64,000 nucleotides of DNA from Microbacterium sp. KUDC0406 (GTDB lineage Bacteria > Actinomycetota > Actinomycetes > Actinomycetales > Microbacteriaceae), in assembly GCF_021582875.1 (NCBI RefSeq), contig NZ_CP091138.1:1612001-1676000 (forward strand), written 5' to 3'. Of the stretch, positions 57,469-64,000 are shown in pieces. The notes under the pieces are model-generated. The model saw nothing but the letters and a program-made list of their open reading frames with translations. It did no database searches and was not told the origin of the DNA. Position 1 is the first letter of the stretch. Each line of letters opens with the position of its first letter. Made by a program: the position numbers and the translations under genes.

Positions 57469-58532
57469 GTGCAGGATGACGCGATCACGACGGCCGGGGT
57501 GTCCTTCGTGATGCCGGTGCTCAACGAGCGCGCCTACCTCGAGCATGCGGTCGCCTCCGTGCTGTCGCAGGACGTGGACGGGCCCACCGAGCTCGTGCTC
57601 GCCCTCGGTCCGTCCGGCGACGGGACGACCGAGCTCGCACGGCGCCTCGCGGCGTCCGACGACCGCATCCGTGTGGTCGACAACCCCGACGCCGACATCC
57701 CGGTCGGGCTCAATCTCGCGATCCGCGCCAGCCGGTACCCCACGGTCATCCGGGTGGATGCGCACTCCGAGCTCTCCCCCGGCTACGCGCATCAGGCGAT
57801 GCAGACGCTGGAGCGCACGGGAGCGGCCAACGTCGGCGGGATCATGCGTGCCGAGGGCCGCACGCCGTTCCAGAAGGCGGTCGCGCACCTGTACAACTCC
57901 CCCGTCGGCCTCGGCGGCGGCGCCTACCACGGCAGCACGCACGAGGGCGAAGCCGAGTCGGCGTACCTCGGCGTCATGCGCCGGTCGGTGCTCGACGAGG
58001 TGGGCGGCTTCGACGAGACCATCCGCCGCGGCGAGGACTGGGAGCTCAACCTGCGCATCCGTCAGGCCGGTCATCTGGTCTGGTTCGATCCGCAGCTCGC
58101 CGTGACCTACTGGCCGCGTGAGAGCTGGTGGCGCCTGGCCCGCCAGTTCCGCGCCACGGGCGCGTGGCGCGGCGAACTCGTGCGGCGGTACGGGCGCCGC
58201 AACGGACTGCGATTCTTCGCGCCGCCGGCGCTGGTCGTCCTGATCGCCGTCGCCGTGGTGATCGGCATCCTGCAGGTGACCGGCGTGCTGGCCGGAGCGT
58301 GGTCGCTGATCGCGTCGCTGGTCTACCTGCCTCTGCTCGCCTACGCGCTGCTGGTGCTCGCTGTGGCGTTCTCCCCGGCAGACGCGGTCTGCGCGAGCGG
58401 CTCTGGATGCTGGCGGTGCTGCCCACGATGCATCTCTCCTGGGGCATGGGCTTCATCGCCGGGCTGTTCCGCGGAGCGCACGACACCGTCGATGCCTCGC
58501 GCCTGGGCGGTCGCAACACCCCGCTCCCCTGA
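57469..58532 (+). CDS. Glycosyltransferase family 2, membrane-associated (ExoA-like, one frame break)
   Basis: About 354 aa after correction. GT-A domain: VSFVMPVLNERAYLEHAVAS, IRVVDNPDADIPVGLNLAI, VIRVDAHSELSPGYA, AYHGSTHEGEAESAYLGVM, GGFDETIRRGEDWELNLRI. Two membrane helices near the C-terminus. A base is missing at the C4G2 run 58373-58378; after repair the tail reads LRERLWMLAVLPTMHLSWGM, then GFIAGLFRGA. GTG start with GAAAGGA 7-8 nt upstream. Confidence 0.85.
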
Positions 58533-58605
58533 GCACGGCTGATGGCCGGCGGCGCCGGGCAACGGGGGTGAGGTGACCACGCGGTGTGCGTGCGCTCCAC
58601 CTCCA

Positions 58606-58661
58606 TGCAAGGAGCTTTCTGCACCTCGCCGACCCACGCCGGCGACGTTTCCCTCCTTGCA
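58606..58661 (-). repeat. 56-bp inverted-repeat element A
   Basis: Ends TGCAAGGAG and CTCCTTGCA. On the minus strand it begins TGCAAGGAGGGAAACGTCG, so it lies opposite to elements C and D. Confidence 0.85.
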
Positions 58662-58698
58662 CAGGCACGCCGACGCTCGTGCGCGCTGCCCTCACCCG

Positions 58699-58754
58699 TG
58701 CGAGGAGGAGAATGCCGATGAGTATCCACGAGAACCCGCGGAATTCTCCTTGCA
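58699..58754 (+). repeat. 56-bp inverted-repeat element B (diverged)
   Basis: Left arm TGCGAGGAGGAGAATGCCG, right arm GAATTCTCCTTGCA. Same length as the other elements but with more substitutions. Confidence 0.75.
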
Positions 58755-58807
58755 CCGCTGCGCGTCACTCGTCCCCTGAGTGGATGCTCGAGATCATTCT
58801 CTGAATA

Positions 58808-58863
58808 TGCAAGGAGGGAAACGCCGGTGGCCGCCCCGGCGCACATGCGCGAACCTCCTTGCA
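58808..58863 (+). repeat. 56-bp inverted-repeat element C
   Basis: Perfect 10-bp terminal inverted repeat TGCAAGGAGG/CCTCCTTGCA; left part extends as GAAACGCCGGTGG, shared base for base with element D. Confidence 0.9.
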
Positions 58864-58923
58864 TGTTGGGGGCCGCGATGTCCGCACGGCGCGGTCCGAA
58901 GCATCCGCTCGCCAATGATCAAA

Positions 58924-58979
58924 TGCAAGGAGGGAAACGCCGGTGGCGTGCACAACCCGCCTGCGAAAACCTCCTTGCC
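58924..58979 (+). repeat. 56-bp inverted-repeat element D
   Basis: First 23 bp identical to element C, last 10 bp identical except the final base; the 20 or so central bases differ. Confidence 0.9.
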
Positions 58980-59103
58980 TGGTCGGCCATGCGCATGTCC
59001 GGCTCCCGGCGGCATTCCCGAGTGAATGGTTGGGCGACGTGGAAACGTCGTGGAGCGGCCGCCCCGCGCAGCGAGACGCCACGCAACGTCGCGAGTGGGT
59101 CCG

Positions 59104-60036
59104 TCAGGCTGCGGTGGCGCGCCGTGCGATCGCGTCACGGATGCGAGCGATCAGCGCCTCGCTGTTGTCTGCCAAGTCGAGTTCGGTGAGCCGTATCACG
59201 ATCCAGCCCAACTCCTCCAGGCGTCGCTGACGCTGGATGTCGCGGCGCCACTGATCCTTGTCGGTACGGTGGTGGTCACCTTCGTACTCGATGGCGATCT
59301 TGAGTTCCGGGTACGCCAGATCGACTCGGCCGATGTGCTCCGCGCCGTCCCAGACCTCGAACTGCACCTGCGGCACGGGCAGGCCTGAATCGATCAGCAG
59401 CAACCGGGTCTCGGTCTCCTTCGGAGACTCCACACGCTCACATACCTTCTCGACCGCGCGATGGATGGTCCTGCAACCCGGGAACCGGCCCCATACCAGG
59501 AGCTTCTCCTCTATCTCCGAGATCGTCGCCATCGGGCGGGGCCCGACCAGTCCCGGGTAGTTGTCGGCGATCGTCACCACCGCGTCGAGGGCGGCCACCG
59601 CCTGATCGACGGTCAGCTCGGATGCCACGCTGAAGCATGCAGCGATCGGGTCGACCACCCGCAGGCCGGTGACGGTCGAGGTCTCAGCCCGCTTGGCCGC
59701 CAGCCGCCGGCCTCTCACGCCCGAGGTGCGGGGCGGTGCGGCATCCGGAAGTACCGCGATCTCGAGCTCTTCCTGCTGGATCCACGGCCAAGGCAGCGGC
59801 AGCCCCCACACGCGCATCGCCGAGCGCCCGACGAGGCGGTGCGTCGCGCGCATCCGGAGCGCGTAGCATCGCACGACGTCCTCGAACGTGACGGGTTCGT
59901 CCTTCGCGCGGATGCCGCGAAACGGGCGATGCAGGTCACGAGCATCCCGACGGCCTCGGCGGATACCGGCCGAGGCCGCATCCCGCACGTGGAATCGCTC
60001 CCCGAGCTGGAGGGGAAGCTTCACTCGATGTCGCAT
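59104..60036 (-). CDS. DUF559/PD-(D/E)XK nuclease-like protein
   Basis: 310 aa. N-terminal half (about 1-200) resembles the AbiEi-antitoxin-like segment often fused to this nuclease in actinobacteria (EDVVRCYALRMRATHRLVGRSAMRVWG-type; here ATHRLVGRSAMRVWGLPLP). C-terminal half has HIGRVDLAYPELKIAIEYEG, then DHHRTDKDQWRRDIQRQRRL and WIVIRLTELDL: Asp and Glu-x-Glu in the order of a PD-(D/E)XK site. Function unknown; DNA cleavage is plausible. It is flanked on both sides by 55-56 bp inverted repeats. Isolated from glycan genes in theme and not coupled to any neighbour. Confidence 0.72.
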   Translation of the reverse strand: MRHRVKLPLQLGERFHVRDAASAGIRRGRRDARDLHRPFRGIRAKDEPVTFEDVVRCYALRMRATHRLVGRSAMRVWGLPLPWPWIQQEELEIAVLPDAAPPRTSGVRGRRLAAKRAETSTVTGLRVVDPIAACFSVASELTVDQAVAALDAVVTIADNYPGLVGPRPMATISEIEEKLLVWGRFPGCRTIHRAVEKVCERVESPKETETRLLLIDSGLPVPQVQFEVWDGAEHIGRVDLAYPELKIAIEYEGDHHRTDKDQWRRDIQRQRRLEELGWIVIRLTELDLADNSEALIARIRDAIARRATAA

Positions 60037-60141
60037 GCGTCCAGCGTCTCGCGCCGGTCGAGACGCTCCCCGGCGCGATCAGCGGCATTGTGCGGAACTC
60101 ATCGAGGTAGGCGGGGTGTGGAGGATGAGTCGCTTCCTCGC

Positions 60142-60197
60142 AGAAAGGAGGATTCCGGATCACAGACGTACAGTCCACCGGCGTGTCCCTCCCCGCG
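60142..60197 (-). repeat. 56-bp inverted-repeat element E (degenerate)
   Basis: Minus strand reads CGCGGGGAGGGACACGCCGG then TGG, close to the C/D left arm; the other end is AAAGGAGG on the plus strand. Length is conserved although the terminal arms have decayed. Confidence 0.6.
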
Positions 60198-60289
60198 TCG
60201 TGTGCGTATGGGAATCCGCCCCGGCCTGCCCCGGCACGCCGGTGGGGTGCTCTGCGCGCGCGTGTTCCGCCACGGACGGGCGACGGCCG

Positions 60290-60344
60290 TGCAAGGAGGA
60301 AAGGGCGCTCTCCGTCCGCCGTAAGCGACGTTTTCCTCCTCGCA
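60290..60344 (-). repeat. 55-bp inverted-repeat element F
   Basis: Ends TGCAAGGAGGAAA and TTTTCCTCCTCGCA; minus strand begins TGCGAGGAGGAAAACGTCGC. One base shorter than the others. Confidence 0.85.
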
Positions 60345-60360
60345 TCACGCTGGAGCGGCG

Positions 60361-60406
60361 TCACGAGTGGGACCAGGTCTCACGAGCGGGACCAGGTCTC
60401 ACGAGG
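60361..60406 (+). repeat. 19-bp tandem repeat leading into element G
   Basis: TCACGAGTGGGACCAGGTC (60361-60379) is repeated with one mismatch at 60380-60398, then a third partial copy TCACGAGG merges with the left end of element G. Confidence 0.88.
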
Positions 60407-60455
60407 AGGAAAACGCCGACGGGCGGACCCCACGAGTGACCGTTTCCTCCTTGCA
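60400..60455 (+). repeat. 56-bp inverted-repeat element G
   Basis: Left arm CACGAGGAGGAAAACGCCG, right arm CGTTTCCTCCTTGCA. The left end seems to have been changed by the adjoining 19-bp tandem repeat. Confidence 0.85.
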
Positions 60456-60503
60456 TCCGGAGGAGGGCGTAGAGCCCCCATCCGGAGGAGGGCGTAAAGC
60501 GCC
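60454..60503 (+). repeat. 25-bp tandem repeat
   Basis: A 25-bp unit starting CATCCGGAGGAGGGCGTA is present twice (60454-60478 and 60479-60503) with two mismatches, directly abutting element G. Confidence 0.88.
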
Positions 60504-60533
60504 GCGCGGGACGTACAGGGTCGTGAGCGGCGG

Positions 60534-61965
60534 CTACGGCGTGAGCCAGCCCTGGTCGAGAATCCGGGAGACCACGCGCTCGGCCGCCCGGCCGTCGTCG
60601 CGACGGTTGAACTGTGTGCGCCAGGCGGCGTAGCGCTCGGCGTATTCGGCGGCGGAGTCCGCGGCGAGCGCCGCCACCAGCTCCTCCTGCGAGCGCAGCA
60701 GCGGTCCGGGAGCGCGCTCGGCGAGGTCGAAGTAGAAGCCGCGCAGCTCACCGCGGTAGTGCTCGAGGTCGGGCACCAGGAAGTACATCGGCTTGCCCGT
60801 GACGCTGAAGTCGAACATCACCGAGGAGTAGTCGGTGATCAGCGCATCCGCGACCAGCAGCAGCCGTGCGGTCTCGGGGTATCCGGTGACGTCGATCACT
60901 CGCGCACCGGTGCTGTCCTGGCCGGGCTTCAGCGTGCGGGAGTGCCCGCGCACCAGCACGACGGCATCGGTCTGCCGCGCCAGCAGCTCCGGGTCGACGA
61001 AGTCGACCATCTCGGTGCGGTCGTCGCGCCAGGTCGGGGCGTACAGCAGCACGCGCTCGTCGGAGCCGATGCCCAGCGCGGTGCGAACCGCTGCCGCATC
61101 GCCGTCGATCAGCACATCGTTGCGGGGATAACCCTCGACCCAGATCGGCTTGCCGAAGAAGGCGTACGCCTTGCGCAGCACGCGTTCGGCGTACAGGTTC
61201 TGCGCGAGCAGCACGTCCCAGCGCCGGGACTCCTTGATCACCGCGGCCATGCGCCGCGGGTCGAATCCGGGGCGATGCAGCGCGAGGCGCTTCAGCGGTG
61301 TGCCATGCCAGGTCTGCAGCACCCGCTGCCCGGGCTTGCGGGAGAAGCGCCGGCGCAGCCAGTCGTTCACGATCAGCATCCGGGACGCCCCGCGGGCGCG
61401 CCACCACTCCGGACTCCCCTCGACGACGGGCACAGCGCCCTGCGGCACCTCGACCGACAGATCGCTGACGGCCCAGTAACGGGTCACCGCGGGGCACGCT
61501 TCGCCAGCACACGATCGATCGCCCGCGGATTGCAGCCGGCCACCTGCCCGTAGAAGCTCTCGAAGAACACCGCGTTCTCGGTGCCGCCGCCTTCGGCGGC
61601 GTAGCGCTCCTCGAGGGTGGACTGTCCCTCTCCGGTCTCGTAGACCGGATCGATCGGCGGCGCGATCATCACGGCTGAGCCGTTCACCGCGACCCGGAGG
61701 ATCGGCAGCAGCGCCTCGTCGAGCGCCAGCCCGCTCAGATCGGCACCCTCGACCTCGAGGCGGTACTCCCCGCGGGCAGCGGCAGCTCGGCGGCGCCCCA
61801 CCGCGAAGTGCGCAGCGGGAAGGTCGCCTTCCAGGTCTTGCCGCCGCCGGTGATCGTCGCGGTCACCCCGGCCCTGGCGCCCGACAGCGTGCCCGCCGAG
61901 GGGCGCGGTCCGCTGCCGCCGATCACCAGAGTCTCGCGATCCGCATCGATCCGGGCAGTGGTCAT
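60534..61965 (-). CDS. CDP-glycerol glycerophosphotransferase-like protein (two frame breaks)
   Basis: About 477 aa after correction. Residues about 1-90 form a beta-rich domain (LVIGGSGPRPSAGTLSGA, KTWKATFPLRTSRWGAAELP) not usual in short TagB proteins. The catalytic GT-B part has LQTWHGTPLKRLALHRPGFD, LLYAPTWRDDRTEMVDF, VVLVRGHSRTL (HP replaced by HS), and ALITDYSSVMFDFSVTGKP. Breaks: the C4 run at 61768-61771 is one base short, and one base is short at 61487-61488, where the break mimics a GTGA gene junction. ATGA overlap with the upstream relative. Probably polymerises or primes a phosphate-linked wall polymer. Confidence 0.82.
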
Positions 61966-63155
61966 CGTGTTCCCTTCGGTGCGGGGATGCCGCGGGCGCG
62001 GATCGCCTGGTAGACCCGGCGCGCGTTGCCGCCATCGCGATACGCGTGCATCTCTGCGCTGAGCGTAGCCGAACGGACCGATCGCCTCCGGTATTCCGCC
62101 GGGTCGCCGAGGGTTCGGTCGAGGTCGGCGAGCAGGTCGTCCCATTCCCGCGCGGCGTCCGGGGCGACGTCGTCGTACCTGCCGTAGAACCCGCGGACGC
62201 GCGCGTACTCCTCGGCATCGGGGGCGAGGAACAGCACCGGCATCGCGAGCAGCCCGACGTCGTAGGCCAGCGACGAGTAGTCGGTGACGAGCACGTCGAC
62301 ACGCGGCAGCGCGGGCGTCACGTCGGGCAGCAGACCCGATCCCAGCATCCGGACGCGACCGCTGGACCACGGCGGCGCATACGCTCCCTCGCCCAGAGGA
62401 TGCGAGCGGATGAACAGGATGGCGTCGTGCCTCTCGAGCAGGGCGACGATGCGCACCCACTCCGCGGCATCCGGCACTGCGGGGTCCTCGGCGCCGTCCC
62501 GCCAGGTCGGCGCGTAGAGAATCGCGCGCTGCCTGCGCAGCAGCGGCCCGGTGCGGGTGAGCAGCGAGGTCGCCGCGATGCGCCGCTCTCCCTCCTGCCC
62601 GGCGGAGAGCACATCCACCCGCGGTTCACCGGTCACCACCACACGGTCGTCGCCGAGGCCGAAAGCCGATTCCAGCCGGCCGCGGGAGCGATGCGACGCG
62701 GCCGGCAGCACTCGGATGCGGTGGGCGGCTTCGCGGTACGCCAGGGCGACCAGTCGGCGCAGCACGGACGCTCCGGGCACAGCGGGCACCTGGGTCGTCG
62801 CCGGCGAGTCGAGGCCGATGCGTTTGAGCGGGATGCCGTGCCAGAGCTGGACGACGAAGGCGTCCGACGACCCGTACCGGTTCACGTCTCCCAGGCCGTG
62901 GGTCACGACGACGACACCGGCCCGCGCCGTCGCCCACCAGCCCCGGATGCTGTCGCGCGGCACCGTCCGGATGCCGAGCTCCGCCGCATCCGCCTGCTCG
63001 CCCGCGTCGCGCGTGAGCCACACGGCGCGATACCCCTCGGCCGTGGCGACCCGCCACATCGCGAGCGCGCCGTCGCCGATACCTGCGCCGCACCCGAAGA
63101 CCCAGGTGCGCCCACGCGGCACGATCAGCGCACCTATGCGCCCGACGGCATACAA
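61962..63155 (-). CDS. CDP-glycerol glycerophosphotransferase family protein (TagB-like)
   Basis: 397 aa from a TTG start. RGRTWVFGCGAGIGDGALAM, VVQLWHGIPLKRIGLDSP, AILYAPTWRDGAEDPAVPD, LFIRSHPLGEGAY, and VLVTDYSSLAYDVGLLAMPVLFL: all family motifs intact, including HP. The start is uncertain: the frame continues upstream as AAKLLRLPLYAVG, and an ATG at about 63180 would be in frame if one base were missing nearby. A strong hairpin lies just upstream, so this gene begins its own transcript. Confidence 0.85.
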   Translation of the reverse strand: MYAVGRIGALIVPRGRTWVFGCGAGIGDGALAMWRVATAEGYRAVWLTRDAGEQADAAELGIRTVPRDSIRGWWATARAGVVVVTHGLGDVNRYGSSDAFVVQLWHGIPLKRIGLDSPATTQVPAVPGASVLRRLVALAYREAAHRIRVLPAASHRSRGRLESAFGLGDDRVVVTGEPRVDVLSAGQEGERRIAATSLLTRTGPLLRRQRAILYAPTWRDGAEDPAVPDAAEWVRIVALLERHDAILFIRSHPLGEGAYAPPWSSGRVRMLGSGLLPDVTPALPRVDVLVTDYSSLAYDVGLLAMPVLFLAPDAEEYARVRGFYGRYDDVAPDAAREWDDLLADLDRTLGDPAEYRRRSVRSATLSAEMHAYRDGGNARRVYQAIRARGIPAPKGTR

Positions 63156-63193
63156 CGGGAGCCGCAGCAGCTTGGCCGCATTCCCGGAACCGA

Positions 63194-63242
63194 AGAGAAG
63201 GACGCCACCCCGCGAGCCTATCGCGGTGGTGGCGTCCTCTCT
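63194..63242. terminator. Long hairpin between htrA and the CDP-glycerol-type genes
   Basis: AGGACGCCACCCCGCG (63199-63214) pairs with CGCGGTGGTGGCGTCCT (63222-63238), with AGAG/CTCT extending the stem and a 7-nt loop. It lies in the htrA downstream region and should insulate the next transcript. Confidence 0.75.
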
Positions 63243-63281
63243 GCGGAGCAGAGGCTGAGAGAGCCTGCTCTGCGGAGCAGG
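63239..63281. terminator. Paired short hairpins after htrA
   Basis: CTCTGC-gga-GCAGAG (63239-63253) and CCTGCTC-tgcg-GAGCAGG (63264-63281) share the core CTCTGCGGAGCAG, giving two tandem stem-loops just past the htrA stop. Confidence 0.65.
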
Positions 63282-63293
63282 CGAAGACGGGAA

Positions 63294-64000
63294 CTACGGC
63301 TTGAGCGTTCCCAGCGTCACCTCGGCGTCGTACGACTTGCCGTCGCGGACGTAGCTGAGCTTCGCATCGCTGCCGCCGGCGACGGCGCGGACCTGAGCGG
63401 TGAGGTCGGTCGAGTTCGTGATCGGCACGCCGTTGAACTCGGTGACGACGTCGCCCTTCTGCAGGCCGGCCTTCGCCGCAGCACCGTCGGGCGTGGTCTC
63501 GACGATGTATGCGCCGGCGACCGTGGAGTCCTGCACGGATGCCGCGTCGCGGACCGAGGCGCCGAGCAGACCATGCGTCGCGGACCCCTCGTCCATGATC
63601 TGCTTGGCGACGCGCTGCGCGACGTCGGAGGGGATCGAGAAGCCGAGGCCGATGGAACCCGACTCGCTGCTGCCGGATGACGAGCCGCCGGCCGTCGCGA
63701 TCGCGACGTTGATGCCGATGAGATCGCCCTTGCTGTCGACCAGCGCGCCACCCGAGTTGCCCGGGTTGATGGCAGCGTCGGTCTGGATGACCGCGATCGA
63801 GATCGACTCGGTCGCCTGCTGCTGACCCTGACCGGGGATGTCGAACTGGAACGGGCTGCCGCCCTGACCGTCGCCGTTCTGGTCCTGCTGGCCCTGGTTC
63901 TGGTCGTCGGTCTTCGGCGCCGCCGAGGAGGCGATCTGGATGCTGCGGTTCAGTGCGCTCACGATGCCGGTGGTGACCGAGTTCGACAGCCCGAGCGGTG
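63294..64000 (-). CDS. HtrA/DegP-type serine protease with PDZ domain, N-terminus beyond window
   Basis: C-terminal 235 residues of a trypsin-like envelope protease. PLGLSNSVTTGIVSALNR and QTDAAINPGNSGGALVDSKG carry the catalytic serine region; a Gln/Gly-rich insert (about 20 residues) lies between them. A PDZ domain follows (GLLGASVRDAA, AKAGLQKGDVVTEFNGVPI). Actinobacterial members are membrane-anchored quality-control proteases; the anchor and the His/Asp of the triad lie off the right edge. Confidence 0.93.
   Translation of the reverse strand, partial: PLGLSNSVTTGIVSALNRSIQIASSAAPKTDDQNQGQQDQNGDGQGGSPFQFDIPGQGQQQATESISIAVIQTDAAINPGNSGGALVDSKGDLIGINVAIATAGGSSSGSSESGSIGLGFSIPSDVAQRVAKQIMDEGSATHGLLGASVRDAASVQDSTVAGAYIVETTPDGAAAKAGLQKGDVVTEFNGVPITNSTDLTAQVRAVAGGSDAKLSYVRDGKSYDAEVTLGTLKP

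Larger units (their letters stand above)
58533..59103. other. 571-bp intergenic region with four inverted-repeat elements
   Basis: No convincing gene. Short frames exist on both strands but run through the repeats and have no start signals. A small hairpin CCGGC-ggc-GCCGG (58546-58558) just after the GT2 stop may terminate it. Four 56-bp elements occupy most of the rest. Confidence 0.8.
60037..60533. other. 497-bp intergenic region with three inverted-repeat elements and two tandem repeats
   Basis: No gene recognised. Contains elements E, F and G plus a 19-bp and a 25-bp tandem duplication; the remainder shows nothing further. Confidence 0.8.

Noticed and set aside
58533..59103. Small genes reading MQGGKRRW and similar through the repeat elements
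   Set aside because: The recurring peptide comes from the repeat itself; frames have stops or shift between elements, and there is no start signal or coding bias.
58606..60455. CRISPR-like array (similar ends, variable centres)
   Set aside because: Units are inverted repeats in both orientations, spaced 37-60 bp and irregularly, with a gene between the two groups, and no cas genes are present.
58606..60455. Integron attC sites
   Set aside because: Length and palindromy are suggestive, but there are no R'/R'' core GTTRRRY-type ends, no integrase and no gene cassettes between consecutive elements.
61484..61487. GTGA gene junction within the CDP-glycerol-type gene at 60.5-62 kb
   Set aside because: The part after the junction would lack the N-terminal half of a GT-B fold, and adding one base joins both parts into a normal-length protein.
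63199..63281. Members of the 56-bp repeat family near htrA
   Set aside because: These hairpins have different arms (GGACGCCACC and CTCTGC) and look like ordinary terminators.

Overview
The window is GC-rich, densely packed DNA from an actinobacterium. WhiB, DUF3499 and DUF5719 proteins, a FurA-KatG pair, GlfT-type galactofuranosyltransferases, an LGFP-repeat protein and the gene order around manA/whiB all point to the family Microbacteriaceae, most likely Microbacterium or a close relative. This is judged from protein content only. No rRNA, tRNA, IS element or CRISPR array was recognised.

Layout. (1) 0-6.2 kb: katG (cut by the left edge) with its regulator furA, aqpZ, a divergent SpoIIM/RDD pair, DUF3499 and a degenerate zincin-like protein. 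(2) 6.2-12.5 kb: DUF5719, a large membrane GT2, whiB2-like and manA, the conserved actinobacterial manA/whiB2 neighbourhood. (3) 12.6-24 kb: two O-antigen-ligase-like proteins, GlfT2-like and GlfT1-like transferases, a Wzm/Wzt exporter, glf, and wecC/wecB. Together these look like galactofuranan assembly and export plus UDP-ManNAcA supply. (4) 24.2-46.9 kb: one unbroken co-directional block of 22 genes, mostly joined by ATGA or GTGA stop/start overlaps. Reading from its 5' end it holds a legionaminic-acid-type nonulosonic acid module (LegB, LegC, LegG, NeuB, NeuD, a PtmE-like CBS-nucleotidyltransferase, CMP-synthetase), a candidate nonulosonate transferase, a second Wzm/Wzt exporter, a polyprenyl-phosphate-sugar/GT-C module, GT4 enzymes, a WbpB/WbpE/WbpD-like diacetamido-sugar set and a PglK-like ABC flippase. 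(5) 47-57.5 kb: a secreted protein with a lysozyme-like N-terminus and about 13 LGFP repeats, a GT, an LCP glycopolymer ligase, purE/purK, a PH-domain protein, birA, and a CDP-glycerol-type transferase. (6) 57.5-63.2 kb: a GT2, a PD-(D/E)XK-type protein flanked on both sides by seven 55-56 bp inverted-repeat elements, and two more CDP-glycerol-type transferases. (7) The right edge holds the C-terminal part of an HtrA/DegP protease.

Nearly everything from 6 to 63 kb can be read as one cell-surface glycopolymer island: sugar-nucleotide synthesis, glycosyl transfer, two ABC exporters and one flippase, wall attachment (LCP), and a secreted wall-binding protein.

Thirteen genes carry 18 apparent single-base frame disruptions, mostly one missing base in a G/C run of 3-5. 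Correcting them makes every affected gene an exact multiple of three, including purE, which is normally important for growth. I treat them as sequence errors, annotate the full genes, and state where each break lies.
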